DNA from: Rosa chinensis
Lineage: Eukaryota > Streptophyta > Magnoliopsida > Rosales > Rosaceae
Length of the DNA: 64,000 nt
Direction of reading: 5' to 3'
Assembly: GCF_002994745.2 (NCBI RefSeq)
Contig: NC_037091.1
Location: forward strand, 9,424,501-9,488,500
A program made the position numbers and the translations under genes. Positions 1-12,069 of the stretch are shown one piece after another. How positions within the stretch are numbered: position 1 is the stretch's first letter; each line of letters starts with the position of its first letter. The notes beneath the pieces are model-generated. The model was not told the origin of the DNA. It worked only from the letters and a program-made list of their open reading frames with translations, and ran no database searches.

Positions 1-202
1 CACCTTTCTTGGGGTTTGCAGCTTTACTAGGTGACTTCATAACCTTTGTTTTGCCCAAAATTGGCTTCTTGGACTTGGCAGGTTGTTTTGGTGCAGTGTC
101 TTCACCAACTGCTTTTGACACTCTACTACATCTCTTCATTTGCACTGCCTTCATTCTCAATGCTATAGCTTTAGCTTTCGCTGCAGTTTTAGACGGAGCC
201 AT
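1..202 (-). CDS. Second gene of CACTA element A, N-terminal part (runs off the window)
   Basis: Seen: an open frame on the minus strand starts with ATG at 202 and stays open to base 1, so only the first 67 residues are visible. It begins MAPSKTAAKAKA and is very rich in Lys, Ala and Pro, like a basic nuclear or DNA-binding tail. It lies about 260 bases downstream of the stop of the transposase gene on the same strand. Known: CACTA elements usually carry a second gene beside the TNP2-type transposase, often for a protein that binds subterminal repeats. Inferred: this is that gene or an accessory gene of the same element. No conserved domain is recognisable in the visible part, so the function is open. 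Confidence 0.5.
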   Translation of the reverse strand, partial: MAPSKTAAKAKAIALRMKAVQMKRCSRVSKAVGEDTAPKQPAKSKKPILGKTKVMKSPSKAANPKKG

Positions 203-464
203 CAGCTGAAAAAAGGAAGAAAAAAAAATAACAAGAAAACAGTTAGCAAGATGATTGAAGATATTTATAACTTAAACCACACATTGTAGCAGCAATTACA
301 CAAGTATAGAATATAGTGACAAATATTTAATGATAAATGTAAGAAAAGTGCAATGCATGTCAAAGATTCATATATTTTCTTCAAACAAAACAGTACAAAG
401 ACACAAAACTCAAACGAACAAACAAGTCTTAACCGAAATAGCTTTAGCCTATTCCTTAAGCCTA

Positions 465-3400
465 TCAGCCATGTGAACCGTTTTCATTCTCAATCCATAT
501 TCCTTCATCTCCGGGTCGCATATAACTGCTAGGTTCATCACCAACAATGTTATCAAAAGTCTCAATGGATGGCATTGTGGCATTAAATGGCTGCTGCTCG
601 ACTTCAATATCCTCTAGCTCCTCATCTTCATCAGCCCCTTGGTAGTCTCTATTTGGGCACCTTACGACTACTGACCATTGAGTATCAAGAGGGTCTTGTA
701 TGTAAAAAATTTGCTTTACATGGGTACTCAAGACAAAGGCATCCTTCAAGTGCCCTTTTCTATTTAGATTTACCAAAGTAAACCCAAGTTCGTCTACTTT
801 GATGCCCCTAACATTCTCAACCCAATCACATTTGAATATCGGAACCCTAAACTTATAGTAGTCCAACTCCCAGATTTGTCTAATCACACCGTAAAAGTCC
901 ATATCATCAGTTCTGGGGTTTTTATCCCTTGCACTAGAAACTTGCATTGCATCAGCTTGCAAAAAGACTCCACTGTTTTGAACTGAACGAACATTATCCC
1001 GCTCCTTGGTGTTGAAATCAACTCCATTAACCTGGTATCCACTAAATGTCGGCACTTCATTCTTTGGTCCACCTGCCAGCCACCTCATTGTTTCTGAAAC
1101 CTTATTGTTGGCGAACATGAGTTCATTTGATACCTAGAAAACAAAATATGAATTACACATTATGCTTATGTAAAACCATATATATTGGACAGCTCCAAAA
1201 ACATCAATAATCCACTACTTACCCTCTCCTTTAACCACTCAGCAAATGTTTGGTTCTGTTTATCCTTCAGCCACTTTTGGTTTTTCGAGAACTTAGGAAA
1301 CAGCAACTTCAATAATTCCAAGTGTTCACTAAAACGATGGAAATTCAAAACAGTAAGCAAGATTGAAAACTAATAATGAAGGAAATGTTCATAATAATAA
1401 TAAAAAAAAGATATACTGAAACAAGAAATGACTTACGTGAAATAGGGCGTTGCATCCTCCGTATTTTGTAAGACACAAAGATGTGCTTGATGTAGCTCCT
1501 TTCCATAAACAGATATCATGGTAGCGCCTGATAATGGTGTGGTCGCATTACGGACTGTTGATTTGCAACTTTCTGGAATTCCAGCAGTAGTAGCATCATC
1601 AAGCATACGTTCAGCACAAAACTCAACAGCCTCTTCGACAATGTAACACTCTGCTATGCACCCCTCAGGATGCCTGCGACATCTCACCCATCCTTTAAAC
1701 ACTTTCATGTATCTCTCGAAGGGGTACATCCATCGAAAAAATACTGGACCACACAGCTTAACTTCTCTCACAAGATGGACAGTTAAATGAATCATGATGT
1801 CGAAAAAAGAAGGTGGGAAGTACTTCTCAAGCAAGCAAACTGTAACAACCAGGTCAGCTTGCATTTTTTCTAGCTTTGAAACATCGATCACTTTAGAACA
1901 TATAGCCTTGAAGAATAGGCAGAAACGAATGATTGCATACCTAACCGGCTTCTCTAGAACAGAGCGTAAAGCAACAGGGAGAAGAATTTGCATGACGGTG
2001 TGACAATCATGCGATTTAAGACCAACAAGTCTTAAATCATCCATAGAGACAAGACTTCTAACATTTGATGAAAACCGGACAGGCACCGTCATATTGAAAA
2101 AAGAACTGCAAACAATTTTCTTTTCATGTAGCAGCAAGTTCCAACTAGCCAAAGGTAACTTGTCCCTTTTGGCACCAATTTTAGGGCTCAAATCAGTCCT
2201 AATGCCCATTTCAACCATGTCTAAACGAGCAGCAACCCCATCCTTTGTTTTACCTGGAATGTTCAACAACGTACCAATCAGGGCATCACAACAATTCTTC
2301 TCAATGTGCATGACATCGAGATTATGACGTACGGGAATATACTTCCAGTACTCTAGTTCAAAGAACACAGACTGCTTTTTCCAACATGGTCTGCTTTGGT
2401 CTTCAACACCCTTCCCATGAGGAGGACGAGACTTTTTGCCAAATTCACAATTCAGACTATCTACTCTTGCTAACACCTCATCTCCGGTTAATGGTACAGG
2501 AGCAAGGTCCTCTTCTATTGTGTTGTCGAAAGCAGCATACTGTTTTCGATAAGGATGATGTCGAGGTAGATAGCGGCGATGCCTCATGAATGACATTTTA
2601 TTACCATTCTTCAACCTATGTGGTCGGGTCTGATCAACGCATATTGGACAAGCATTGTAACATTTTACAATGCTACCTGACAAGTTCCCATAAGCAGGAA
2701 AATCGTTAATAGTCCAGAGGAGTACCGCTTTCAGTTTGAAGTAGTCCCCTCTTAATGCATCATATACTCCCTCAACACCATCCCACAACAATTTCAAGTC
2801 ATCTATTAAGGGCTGCAAATAGACGTCAATATCATTACCAGGCTGTTTTGGTCTAGATATTAACAACGTCAACATCATATACTTCCTCTTCATACACAGC
2901 CAAGAAGGAAGATTATATGTGACAAGTATAACAGGCCAACAAGAGTACCTGCTACTTAGCGAACTATGAGGGTTAAAGCCATCAGATGAGAGGGCTAGTT
3001 TGAGGTTCCTAGGCTAGTTTCCAAATTCTGGCCATCTTTTATCAATTAAATCCCAAGTTGGGGAATCAGCTGGATGTCGCATCATCCCATCTTTTTTTCT
3101 GCCATGGTCGTGCCAAGTCAGATTCTTAGATGTGTTTGCTGATTGGTACAATCATTTCAACCTCGGGATTAATGGAAAGTACCATAAAACCTTGGCAGGA
3201 ATCCCTTCTTTCTCTGTTTTATCCTTGCCCAATTTCCACCGTGAAACACCACAAGTGGGGCATATAATAGCATCTACATGCTGCTGTCTATACAAGATGC
3301 AGTCATTAGGACATGCATGGATCTTTTCGTACTCCATCCCTAATTGACTAAGTGTTTTTTTTGCCTCATACAATGAGGCTGGAACCTCATTCCCTTCAGG

Positions 3401-3922
3401 AAGCAAACCTCCAATCATTATTAGCATGTCGGAATAGCAAGCATCAGTCATTCCATGCTTTGCTTTCAGATTGAATGTCTGAATCAAACCATTCAACTTG
3501 GTTGTCTTGGTACAACCAGGGTACAAGGGCTTATCACCATCCTCCACATACCTAAGAAACTCATTTGAGTCTTCAGATATCTCCTCATCCTCACTTTCTC
3601 CTATATCTACATCATTCTCCCCCACCCCACTAGCAGGTTCCCAATCTACAGTTTCAGATCCGCCTTCCATTCTACTATTCATGTAAGACGTAGAAGGCTC
3701 TCCATGCCACCTCCAATTCTTATAACTCTCATCAATACCATTCCAGAATATATGGTCTTTAATAACTCCAATGGAAAATCCATCGGTGTTGCAGCATTTT
3801 AAACAAGGACAACGTATCTTCCTTTCATTGTTGGCATTCCTCGAGGCAAACTTTAGAAATTCTGCTAGTCCTACCTCAAACTTCCGTGATCTTCTATCGG
3901 CGTGCATCCATGACTTATCCAT
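465..3922 (-). pseudogene. TNP2-type CACTA transposase, three exons, two in-frame stops
   Basis: Exons, minus strand: 3922-1437, 1328-1223 and 1133-465, with GT-AG junctions that keep phase; the joined frame is 1,087 codons. Order along the protein: Transpos_assoc domain (start MDKSWMHADRRSRKFEVGL, cysteines in CPCLKCC), TNP2 core (WTINDFPAYGNLSG, HNLDVMHIEKNCCDALIGTL), DUF4218 region (SFFDIMIHLTVHLVREV, FRWMYPFERYMKVFKG), then a C-terminal DUF4216 region (RVPIFKCDWV). This is the usual domain order of plant CACTA transposases, which cut and paste the element after binding its ends. Broken: TGA at 3152-3154 and TAG at 3014-3016 are both in frame, with the flanking reading frame preserved. The rest looks well conserved, so inactivation is probably recent. 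Start at 3922 is chosen because the family begins there. Confidence 0.92.
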
Positions 3923-6289
3923 ATACTATAGCCTACACATATATAATATATATATCCTAATTAAACATAATGTACAGATGCTAATCTTACTGCCACATGT
4001 GGTCAGAAATACATACAAATTCCCAACTAACAAGTATAATTACATGGTTAGTCTACTGTTTTGTGCATAAAATGCCTTCACACGTTCATTTTAACATAAA
4101 CACAAAAGATAAAAAAACAGCTCCAAGCAATATCATAGCATAAACCAGATCTTCCCATAAACAAAATCATATATGCATGCAACCAACATTGACAAGATGC
4201 AAAATAAGGAAACCAGACTTTCTAGCTCTTCATAATCAACATAACTTCAGTAGTTGACAAGTTTTCTATTAAAAAATGCAATCAAAGCAGAGAAAAGCAT
4301 TCAACTTAAATGAATAAAGATTGTACAAATAATCAACCCCATCTTAATAACTCATATAAAGAGTGAGAAACTATACCTGTGAACTTTGAACTTTGGATTT
4401 GACTTTGGACAAGGCAGCGAGTCTTTGATCACCTCAATCTGTAGACACAATAGACACCAATGAGTATAACAGAAAGAAAAACTTTTTAATTGCTCTTCAT
4501 ATTCTTAACATAAGCTAACAGCAGCAAATCAACTATAATGAAATGAACACAAAAGTGATTGCTAAACACTAAAAGCATGTAAAAAAATTTAAGAAAACAA
4601 ACGATTCTCATTCCTTCTTCCTGGTCATATAACGAACATAAAAAAAATCTCATCTTTAGAGAAAATAAAAATCAAAACTTTGAATATTTACATAAACCAT
4701 ACAACAATGCAGTGCCTTTGTATGAGTTTAAAATGAATGTAAAAATAAGAGTTCTTTCTTTAGTTTTATGTTTTCTCTTCATGTGTTCTTCACCTCTCAC
4801 TCTCTCATTCCATACCTTTCTATTATATTTGAGAAGAAAACAGAAAACACAAACACAAAAACAGTACATAAGGGGCCCTTAATTATAAGAAACCACAAGA
4901 CTAGTGGAACTCGTGGCAAGCAATTAATGAATCTACAACATTATGATTTATGAGAGTAGATAAGAAGGCTAACATGTCCAGGTGCATATGCCCACCAAAA
5001 GAAGAGGTCAACAACCATAACAAATATATGAAGACAAGGAACTTACATAGTGGTTCTGAGAGACCATTTACATACCCATGCCATGTCATTAATAATGTTA
5101 TATGCAGGTGGTAATAGTTGCAAAAACACAAAGGAAGACAGATAAAGAAATCCACTCACGAACTCAAAACTAGCTTCAGTCTCTAATTTACTAAAATCCC
5201 AAACATGGAACACTCTGGTTTCTCATCAAAGCCATTTCTCCTTCAACATTTTATAGAAAATAAAAATCAAAACTTTGAATATTTACATAAACCATACAAC
5301 AATGCAGTACCATATAGCTACAAAAAAACACCATAGAATTCATAAAACTCACTTTCATCTCACATCTGGATAAGTAAAACCAAAAACCCAGAAAGGCATT
5401 CCCAATATAAAAGAAAACATAATCAAATTTTCAAAACCCACCAAACAACAAAGCATAGATCCAATTAATACTCCCAAAAACACCATCACACACCTCAACA
5501 CCACACTATTTAGAGTCAAAGACGAATCTTGAATTCGCAAACAAAACAAGTTGAAACGACAAAGCAAGGAAAGCCCAAAATAAGTCCAAACCTTTGAATT
5601 TGAAATGGGTAGCAGAGAAAGCAGAATAGAATTAAAAACCCATCCTTTGAACAAAGTGAACAGTCTGAAAACACTAGCTAAAATTAAAATTGCAGAAACT
5701 AATAACTAAGTCACTAAGCTAGGCAGGCTTCCAAACAAGCATGAACATACGAGACATGAATGAAAATTGAAAAACCCAATTAGGCAATCAGAGAATAAGG
5801 AGTGACAGATAAAAGAGTACTTACGCGTCGGTCAACTTCGATTACGACTTCAAGCCCTAATTCGGAAACTCGGCCCCAATTTCTTCTTCTTCTTCTTCAA
5901 ATGAATCCCCCAAATTTTCGATCTAGGATCTGTTGGACCTTCCTCTAGATCAACTCGTACCTCTACTTCCTTCAACGGGTCCTTCTCAGACGATTGTTAG
6001 ATGGCCTATCATGGTTTTCTTCAAATGCACCGCCGCTGCTGAAATTAGGATTTTCTTGAAATGCACCTCTGCTGCTAAATCTGAGATTAGGGTTCCGGTA
6101 CGGCCGCGTAGGTAATTGGTTGTGGGTGCTTTGTGGTCGCGATTTCGCTACAGACTTGAGATAGAGATGCCCAGTTTTCAATCAGTTGAGCTGAGAGACT
6201 TGAGAGACAAAAGGCAAAAGGCATAGAGTTTTAGACAGAATGAATGAAGTCGGGCTAAGCCTAGCACAAAAGGCAATTTTGCCTTAGAC
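3923..6289 (-). other. 5' leader and introns of the element A transposase
   Basis: AT-rich sequence with no long coding frame. On the minus strand there is a good splice donor (GC/GTAAGTACTC) at about 5822, and an exon-sized block at about 4442-4377 bounded by an acceptor (CTACAG) and a donor (CACAG/GTATAG). These look like untranslated exons joining a promoter near 5850-6250 to the transposase start at 3922. The short open frames here lack recognisable domains. Confidence 0.5.
4661..5308. repeat. 53-bp direct repeat pair (4661-4713 and 5256-5308)
   Basis: The same block, starting GAAAATAAAAATCAAAAC and ending in ACAACAATGCAGT, occurs twice in direct orientation about 595 bases apart in the leader of element A. 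The copies appear identical over about 53 bases. Confidence 0.85.
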
Positions 6290-6781
6290 AAAAAAAAAAC
6301 CAAAATTAAATGAGTTGACCCCCTCATATGATCAAACAACACAATTAAGTTGTCTGATGGTTACCACTTTTTGACTCAACTAGGGTTTTGACCAATTTTT
6401 AGAGGGAAAGGCCTTAATCGATTGGAGGGAGATTTCTAAAATTTCAGCCCACTCACTTAGACAACAGAATTTTGTTGTTTGAATAAATCAAGTTTTTAGG
6501 CTTCAGAGGAACGAAATTCTCTATCTTGAGCCAACAACATAAAAATGTTGTTTCAATAAAAGCCTTCAGAGGAATGAAATTATATGTATATCTCTATCTT
6601 CAAGTAACAACATTAAAATGTCATCTGAATGTCACCCATTTACTCAAAGTGAAAAAACTGTCTTTCGGTGAGTACTCAAACAACAGAGTTAGGTTTGTCT
6701 GTTGTCTGAAAATTTGGGACGACAGAAAATTCGCTTTCTGTCGTCTGATGTCTGTTGTATGATTGACTTATTGGCATAGTG
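6290..6781. repeat. Subterminal inverted-repeat array of CACTA element A
   Basis: Repeated imperfect palindromes: ACAACA...TTGTTGT near 6463-6480, CAACAACAT...ATGTTG near 6531-6547, CAACAGAGTT...CTGTTGTCTGA near 6680-6710, and CGACAGAAA...TTTCTGTCGTCTG near 6720-6748. In CACTA elements such arrays bind transposition proteins. Equivalent arrays flank elements B, C and D. Confidence 0.75.
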
Positions 6782-6811
6782 CCGCCTTATACGCTTTCTC
6801 TTTTCCTATTC

Positions 6812-6923
<112 letters not shown>

Positions 6924-7054
6924 CCAGTGGAGCCTCGATAACCCGACTAAGCTAGAGCTGAAAGAGTACAAGATCGATCTCAAGGAGTGCAGCACTATGT
7001 TCCTCAATGTGCTCATCAAGATCAAGAACGAGATGGACTCGAGCTTCTCTGTCC

Positions 7055-7245
7055 TCCATTCTGATCGTCGCTCTGCCATAGTCAATGAATTCAGTGACTT
7101 GAGCTGGAATTTTGATTTCTTCCACATCACCAACCACGGCATACCATCTATAGTTCTGACTGTAGGATCACGGTCGTCAAGGCCTTCCACGAGCAGCCAA
7201 CAGAGGTCAAAGCCTAGTTCTACAGTAGAGAGAGGGGCTAGGGAT
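7055..7245 (+). pseudogene. Fragment of a 2-oxoglutarate/Fe(II) dioxygenase (ACC oxidase homologue type)
   Basis: Seen: one plus frame reads RRSAIVNEF, then DFFHITNHGIPS; after a shift of frame near 7170 it reads VKAFHEQPTEVKA, a stop codon, then FYSRERG. Known: plant 2OG-dioxygenases of the ACC-oxidase-homologue group have an N-terminal region with WGFFQVxNHGIP followed by a short helix and FHEQPxExK. The match in two frames, in the right order and spacing, identifies the family. No Fe-binding HxD...H region follows, and the open frame continues into unrelated sequence. It is therefore a broken exon scrap, not a gene. The segments on either side (6925-7050 and 7245-7360) were not recognised. 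Confidence 0.75.
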
Positions 7246-7369
7246 GAGGAGTTGGATGTGATTGAGGAGGCCATTACAGAGAAGCTACTGGAGTTTGAAG
7301 CAAGTAAGGCCCAATTAGAAAGTCATTGTTTTTCGATTGATGATAAACAGACAAGTTGAGGAATTGATT

Positions 7370-7480
7370 AGGGCAAAAGAAAGGGAGGGTGCGGGGATGG
7401 TAGTTGTAGCTAATCTAATGGCAGTGGTGGTGGGCAAAGAGGAGGGAGTGATTGGGTGCGACGCGAGTGCAGACGGGATC
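7370..7480. other. Short unassigned spacer
   Basis: G-rich sequence between the dioxygenase scrap and the LTR-like block; nothing recognised. Confidence 0.4.
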
Positions 7481-9958
7481 TGTTAGCCAAATAGCCACCC
7501 TCAAGTATAAAAGCCAAGTTATAGTGTAGGGGATATCGTACTCAAAGTATTGGAAAACCCATTCTAGCTAAGGAAAACCTAAAGGATGCTAGATGAATAT
7601 GCGAATGTACAAATCACAAATAAGGACTCACAAGTAAACCAAAGTTCATGGTGATTATATGCAAGGTGGAGTAGTGGTTTGGTTTTGGTTTTGGAGATGA
7701 TTTGATTCGGAAACAACTAAATGAATACTTGAAATGTAAACTAGGCTAAGCTAAATTAGATGTAATGAAATGGATGGGAGTTAGGACTTAAGGTTTTTAC
7801 CTCTAGCCTCTCTTGCAAACAATGATATTTTTATAGTGAATGATGCCATTTTAATTAGCCAATTTCTCTTCTTGCATGCCTCTCGGGTATGACAAGGGGC
7901 ATGTTCCTTTGATGATATCAAGCTAGCAACCCCTTTCGGGTGTAGTACTTAATTACTTAAGTCATGAATTTCAATCCGGTGAGGTGTCTAATGCATTTAC
8001 CTAAGTGCATAAAGCTTGGAGATGAAGAGATTATGCAAACCAACCAAGCTTATCTCTAAGTGATTATAGTTCACAACCCTAACATGCACATATGATATGC
8101 TATCATGCTTCAAACAACCAAGGTTAATCAAGCCCTAATTGTTTCTCATGTCATGGCAAATATTCATACCCAAATTGATTAAGTTTAAACATAAACATTC
8201 AACTCTTGAACTAGCATGTTAAGGTGTATCTCTAAGTGATTATACTTCACAACCCTAACATGCACATATGATATGCTATCATGCTTCAAACAACCAAGGT
8301 TAATCAAGCCCTAATTGTTTCTCATGTCATGGCAAATATTCATACCCAAATTGATTAAGCTTAAACATAAATATTCAACTCTTGAACTAGCATGTTAAGG
8401 TGTTAAAGGAAAGTGCATCAAATATAATATATACATCAAAGTCATACAAGATTGGCTAGGGCTTTCAACCCTAGCTCCAACAAACTAACTACTCACTCAT
8501 AATCAAATACAAAAGCTCCAACATGTTTATGAACATCAAACTAAAAGTAGGGATAGGGAAGTGACTAGTGGTGATCAAATTGAGGATGATGTAGATGAAC
8601 TCATGGTGATTTTGTCATGGTGATAATGATTCCTCAATTGATGCTAGACTCCTCTCCTTCTTCTTCAAAGATTGATGATGAAATATGAGAAGTAGAAATG
8701 ATTAAGTTGTGAAATGGTGAAGCTTTATGTATATGAAATAGAATGAGTAGATGGAAAAGATGATGAATTTGGTAGTGGTGGTGGTAATAGATGTTATGGA
8801 TTGATGGTGGTGGTGATGGAGTTTTTGGATTGGTGGTGGTGGTGATGGAGGTTTTGTGGAGGAGATGATAGTGGATATTGTAGAGAATATAGAGAGCAAA
8901 AGATGTAATAGAGTGGTATATGGGTGATGTCTTAAGAGTGTGATGAATGGATGCTTATATAGAGAAGAGAGAAATGAGTAAAATGATGAATGGAAGCAAA
9001 AGAAGCAGTTCAAGCATTGTAAGAAGTATGGAGATGGAGTATGAAAGTGGTAATAGATCCTAAAACAAGGGGAAAAGGTATGGAAAAGATGAAGTAAAAA
9101 AGAGGGAAGTAATGATGAGCTATTAGAGTGTAGAGTAGAAAAAGATGACTTAGGAGAAGAGAGGAGAAGCTAGCTCTCTTTATTATGAATGAGAATCATG
9201 AAATTGAAGAGTGTTGGGGTGGCTTTAGGTTACCAAAGTCAATGATAAGGATGGAGAGAACCCTATGCACCATGCTTATTATCCAAATGATAATATGATG
9301 GATTAATCTTGTCATAATCTTGTAGGATTCTTCTAGAACTCTCCTTGAGAATTGCAGCAACATAACCCTTCCAAAAATGCACAAAAATCCATCCAAAATG
9401 GATTCTCGACCAAGTTACCCTTATTCAACTATGAATCATTTTCTGCTTCCGAAGTTTCATTCAATTGAATCTTCATCAAGACTTCGGAATTGGCCTTCGA
9501 CTTCTTCATACCAAATGTTCCTCGATAAGTGTAGATCATGCTGGTAAGATTTCAGACCTTACTTCACAGTGGTTTGGCCGGAAATTCTGTTTGAATCAGT
9601 ACATGTCCCGTTTTACAATTTTCGTCTTTTTGTCAAAAGCTTGGACCTATCTTTTGAAAGCCTTCCACTCCGAACTAACACTCTTACACTCTTTATACAA
9701 AATAATCCTTAGAATGTCTAGAATGGATTTGAAAAGTTTCAACACATTTGGAGTTCGTTTGATCAAGCTGCCTACCCTCCTTCCTTGTCTAGCTCGCTTT
9801 CTCCTAGCCGGAGTAAGAAAATATGCTAAGGTTGACTTTCCATGCTTCTCCATCATTTCCTAGCATGATAAGTTTTACATAATAAATATTTATAAATAAA
9901 CACAAAGATTAAGCAAAAATACAAGATTAGGGGAATAATGAAATTGGATTAGTCAACA
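7481..9958. mobile_element. Probable solo LTR (unassigned LTR retroelement)
   Basis: The block begins TGTTAGCC and ends AGTCAACA, giving short inverted ends TGTTRGC/GTCAACA. It has no coding potential, and its arrangement (a 5' part with a TATAGTGTAGGGG-like stretch and a CT-rich 3' part) resembles the proven solo LTR at 23814-25375. No target-site duplication is visible: the flanks are GGATC and TTAAA. The exact limits and the solo-LTR call are therefore tentative. The repeat at 8051-8402 and purine-rich tracts around 8580-9180 lie inside it. Confidence 0.45.
8051..8402. repeat. Tandem duplication, two copies of about 176 bp
   Basis: Copies begin TATCTCTAAGTGATTATA at 8051 and 8227 and run to AGCATGTTAAGGTGT. 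They differ at only a few bases (for example TAGTTC versus TACTTC, and AAGTTT versus AAGCTT). Confidence 0.9.
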
Positions 9959-11690
9959 TTAAATTGAACTTCAGACCAAGTAATTTCCATGTTTTAGGGC
10001 ACAAATATACGTATATGAATTATGATCCAACTGGATCATGATCAATCATTCTATGAAGCTTCAATGAACAAGCACATTTGGACTCATTGCAGAAGAAACA
10101 GTGACCTGCCATAGCTAGAAAGGTTCAAATTGAAGTCAGATCTTTAGGGCCAATTCAATCCAAAGGTAATCATCTTACATTTGTTAAAACTTGTATAATT
10201 TTTTTTTTTTTTAACTTTTAGATTATTACCTACGCATGCAGCTTTTGAGTTCCCCAGAGTATGATTTCCATCAGCGAACTATGGAATCCTTCCATTAAAA
10301 AGCATCATGGTCATATGTGTTAGCATTGTAACAATACTATGCCCTCTCCAAATGTCTAAATATTATGTCATCATCTCGTTGAATCAAAGAGTGTCAAATA
10401 CTGTCTAGATACCCTTTTCTTCCTTGAATATCTATATGAAAACATATATAAGGCATAGTCAGAATACTTAGCCTGTCGGGAATTCACCTGAAAAGTGGTA
10501 ATATTTCAAACGCTTCCAAATGTTGAATTATATTAGTAAATTAAATCCCTTAAGGAATACTGCTCCACAACATTGTTGTAATCTATCTAAAACATCAATT
10601 TTATAAGCTAAAGTTAGGTCCTTGGTTATCCAAGGAGTGCACGTTATACAAATATAAGTACCAAATCTCCTTGCACCCAATTTGCATCCTCTTTCATACA
10701 GCACTATCTTTTCTTAGATAGTTTGCTAATATTGTTATTATTCATTTATCGAATCTGTGCACACTTCATTCTTAAATCTCAATAGTTCAGAGCAATTTAG
10801 AGGAAGAACAATAATAGTGGTATCCAACATTGCAGATGAGCCTAAGCAGTAATAACATAACAGTCGAACCATGAATGTCAAACAATCTAACAGATCATTG
10901 ATCGATACACATAAAATTTTAAATACCCAATGAGACGGATGGAGAAGAAGAAGCTTGTAGGGCCATAGTAGCATTTAAGGGTCTATTTTCTTCCTAGATT
11001 GGATGGAACTCTATGGCTGGAGGTTTGTAAAAATGGTATTGGAGACCAAATAGGAAATGGGTCTCTGTGCCTTCTTCTCTTCGCTCTCTCCCTCTCTTTT
11101 TTTTGTTTCTCTGTGGTGTCGATTGTCGAGCAAACAACCTGACGGTGTCATTTGAGCCAAAGACAGTTGATCCAGAATTGTCTCTTAAAACACAAAACCA
11201 CAAAAACCAACCAAGCATCAAAATACAAAACTCAGAAGAGACTGAAAAACATGAATTAAAACCCAAAAAAGCCAAGTGCCTCATATCAATACCTAGATTC
11301 CTCTTCTTCATCTCCCCGTCCCCCTCTTCTCTCTCCGATCAGGCTCGTGATGTGAATTTCCCTCTTCTTCTTTCTTCCTCTTGGTGGGTGCAATTGTTCT
11401 ATCACTCACTCTGTATACCCCTCTCTCACTCTTCTTTTTGTGCAAGTCAAAGAAGTAGGTTGTCCTTCTCTAGAGTAAGCACGCGGTAGAAGAAAGAAGA
11501 AATCGATGAAAGCATCTAATATACCTAGGTCAATGGCAGCCTGAAATTGTAGGGGAAAAGCAAAGGCAAAATCGCCTTTTCAACCCCTAATGAACAGTGT
11601 AACAGTCAACCGAGCTTTCATATGTTGTATACTATATAATTTGTATCTATTAATTAAGGTTAGAAACTCTAGGATGGTATCAGAGCAAAG
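9959..11690. other. Unassigned intergenic DNA
   Basis: No gene recognised. Open frames near 11067-11489 are low-complexity, C- and T-rich and show no domain. There is a T-run at about 10200 and ordinary AT-rich sequence elsewhere. Confidence 0.5.
11675..11686 (+). other. Possible LTR-retroelement primer binding site
   Basis: TGGTATCAGAGC matches the 3' end of initiator tRNA-Met, the usual primer for plant LTR elements. It lies 5 bases before the target duplication of CACTA element B. No matching LTR pair was found around it, so it may be a remnant or chance. Confidence 0.35.
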
Positions 11691-12069
11691 AACCACTACT
11701 ACAAAAAGTGCATCACACAACGATAGAAATCTGTTGTGTGATTTAGGCCATCACTGTCATTTATCTCGGAGTTGTGTGATGAGCATACCCGAACAACAGT
11801 GTTTCATCATTATGTGTCGATCATAGAGTCAACGATTCAATTATAACCATTGTGCCAATTTTGCGCATGCCAATGCCAGAAATTGGATGCACCGCATTCA
11901 ATTGTTGTTTCGATGACACTCAGACAACAGAATTAATACCAAACTGTTGGATGATTTAACATTGGACAACTAATTCCTATTTGTTCTGTTGTGTGAGTAC
12001 CAATGTGACAACAAAATTTTCTAGATACCGTTGGGTGATTATAAGTGAATTGTCACTGCTAGAAAAATT

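Larger units (their letters stand above)
1..6781 (-). mobile_element. CACTA (En/Spm) transposon A, one end only
   Basis: Seen: the terminus is at 6768-6781; read on the minus strand it is CACTATGCCAATAAG, followed by inverted copies of CAGACGACAG and CAACAG-type motifs. Inside are a TNP2-type transposase and a second lysine-rich gene, both on the minus strand. The other terminus lies left of base 1, so the 3-bp target duplication (it would be CCG, 6782-6784) cannot be checked. The terminus matches the sequence class of element D at 35330-41323 (CACTAYGTCAATAAAC) more closely than elements B and C. The element is probably immobile now because its transposase has two nonsense codons. Confidence 0.9.

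Noticed and set aside
7481..9958. Firm solo-LTR call with target duplication
   Set aside because: No matching 5-bp flanks were found; kept only as a tentative LTR-like block.
11067..11489. 140-codon frame
   Set aside because: Low-complexity, C- and T-rich, no recognisable domain or splice context.
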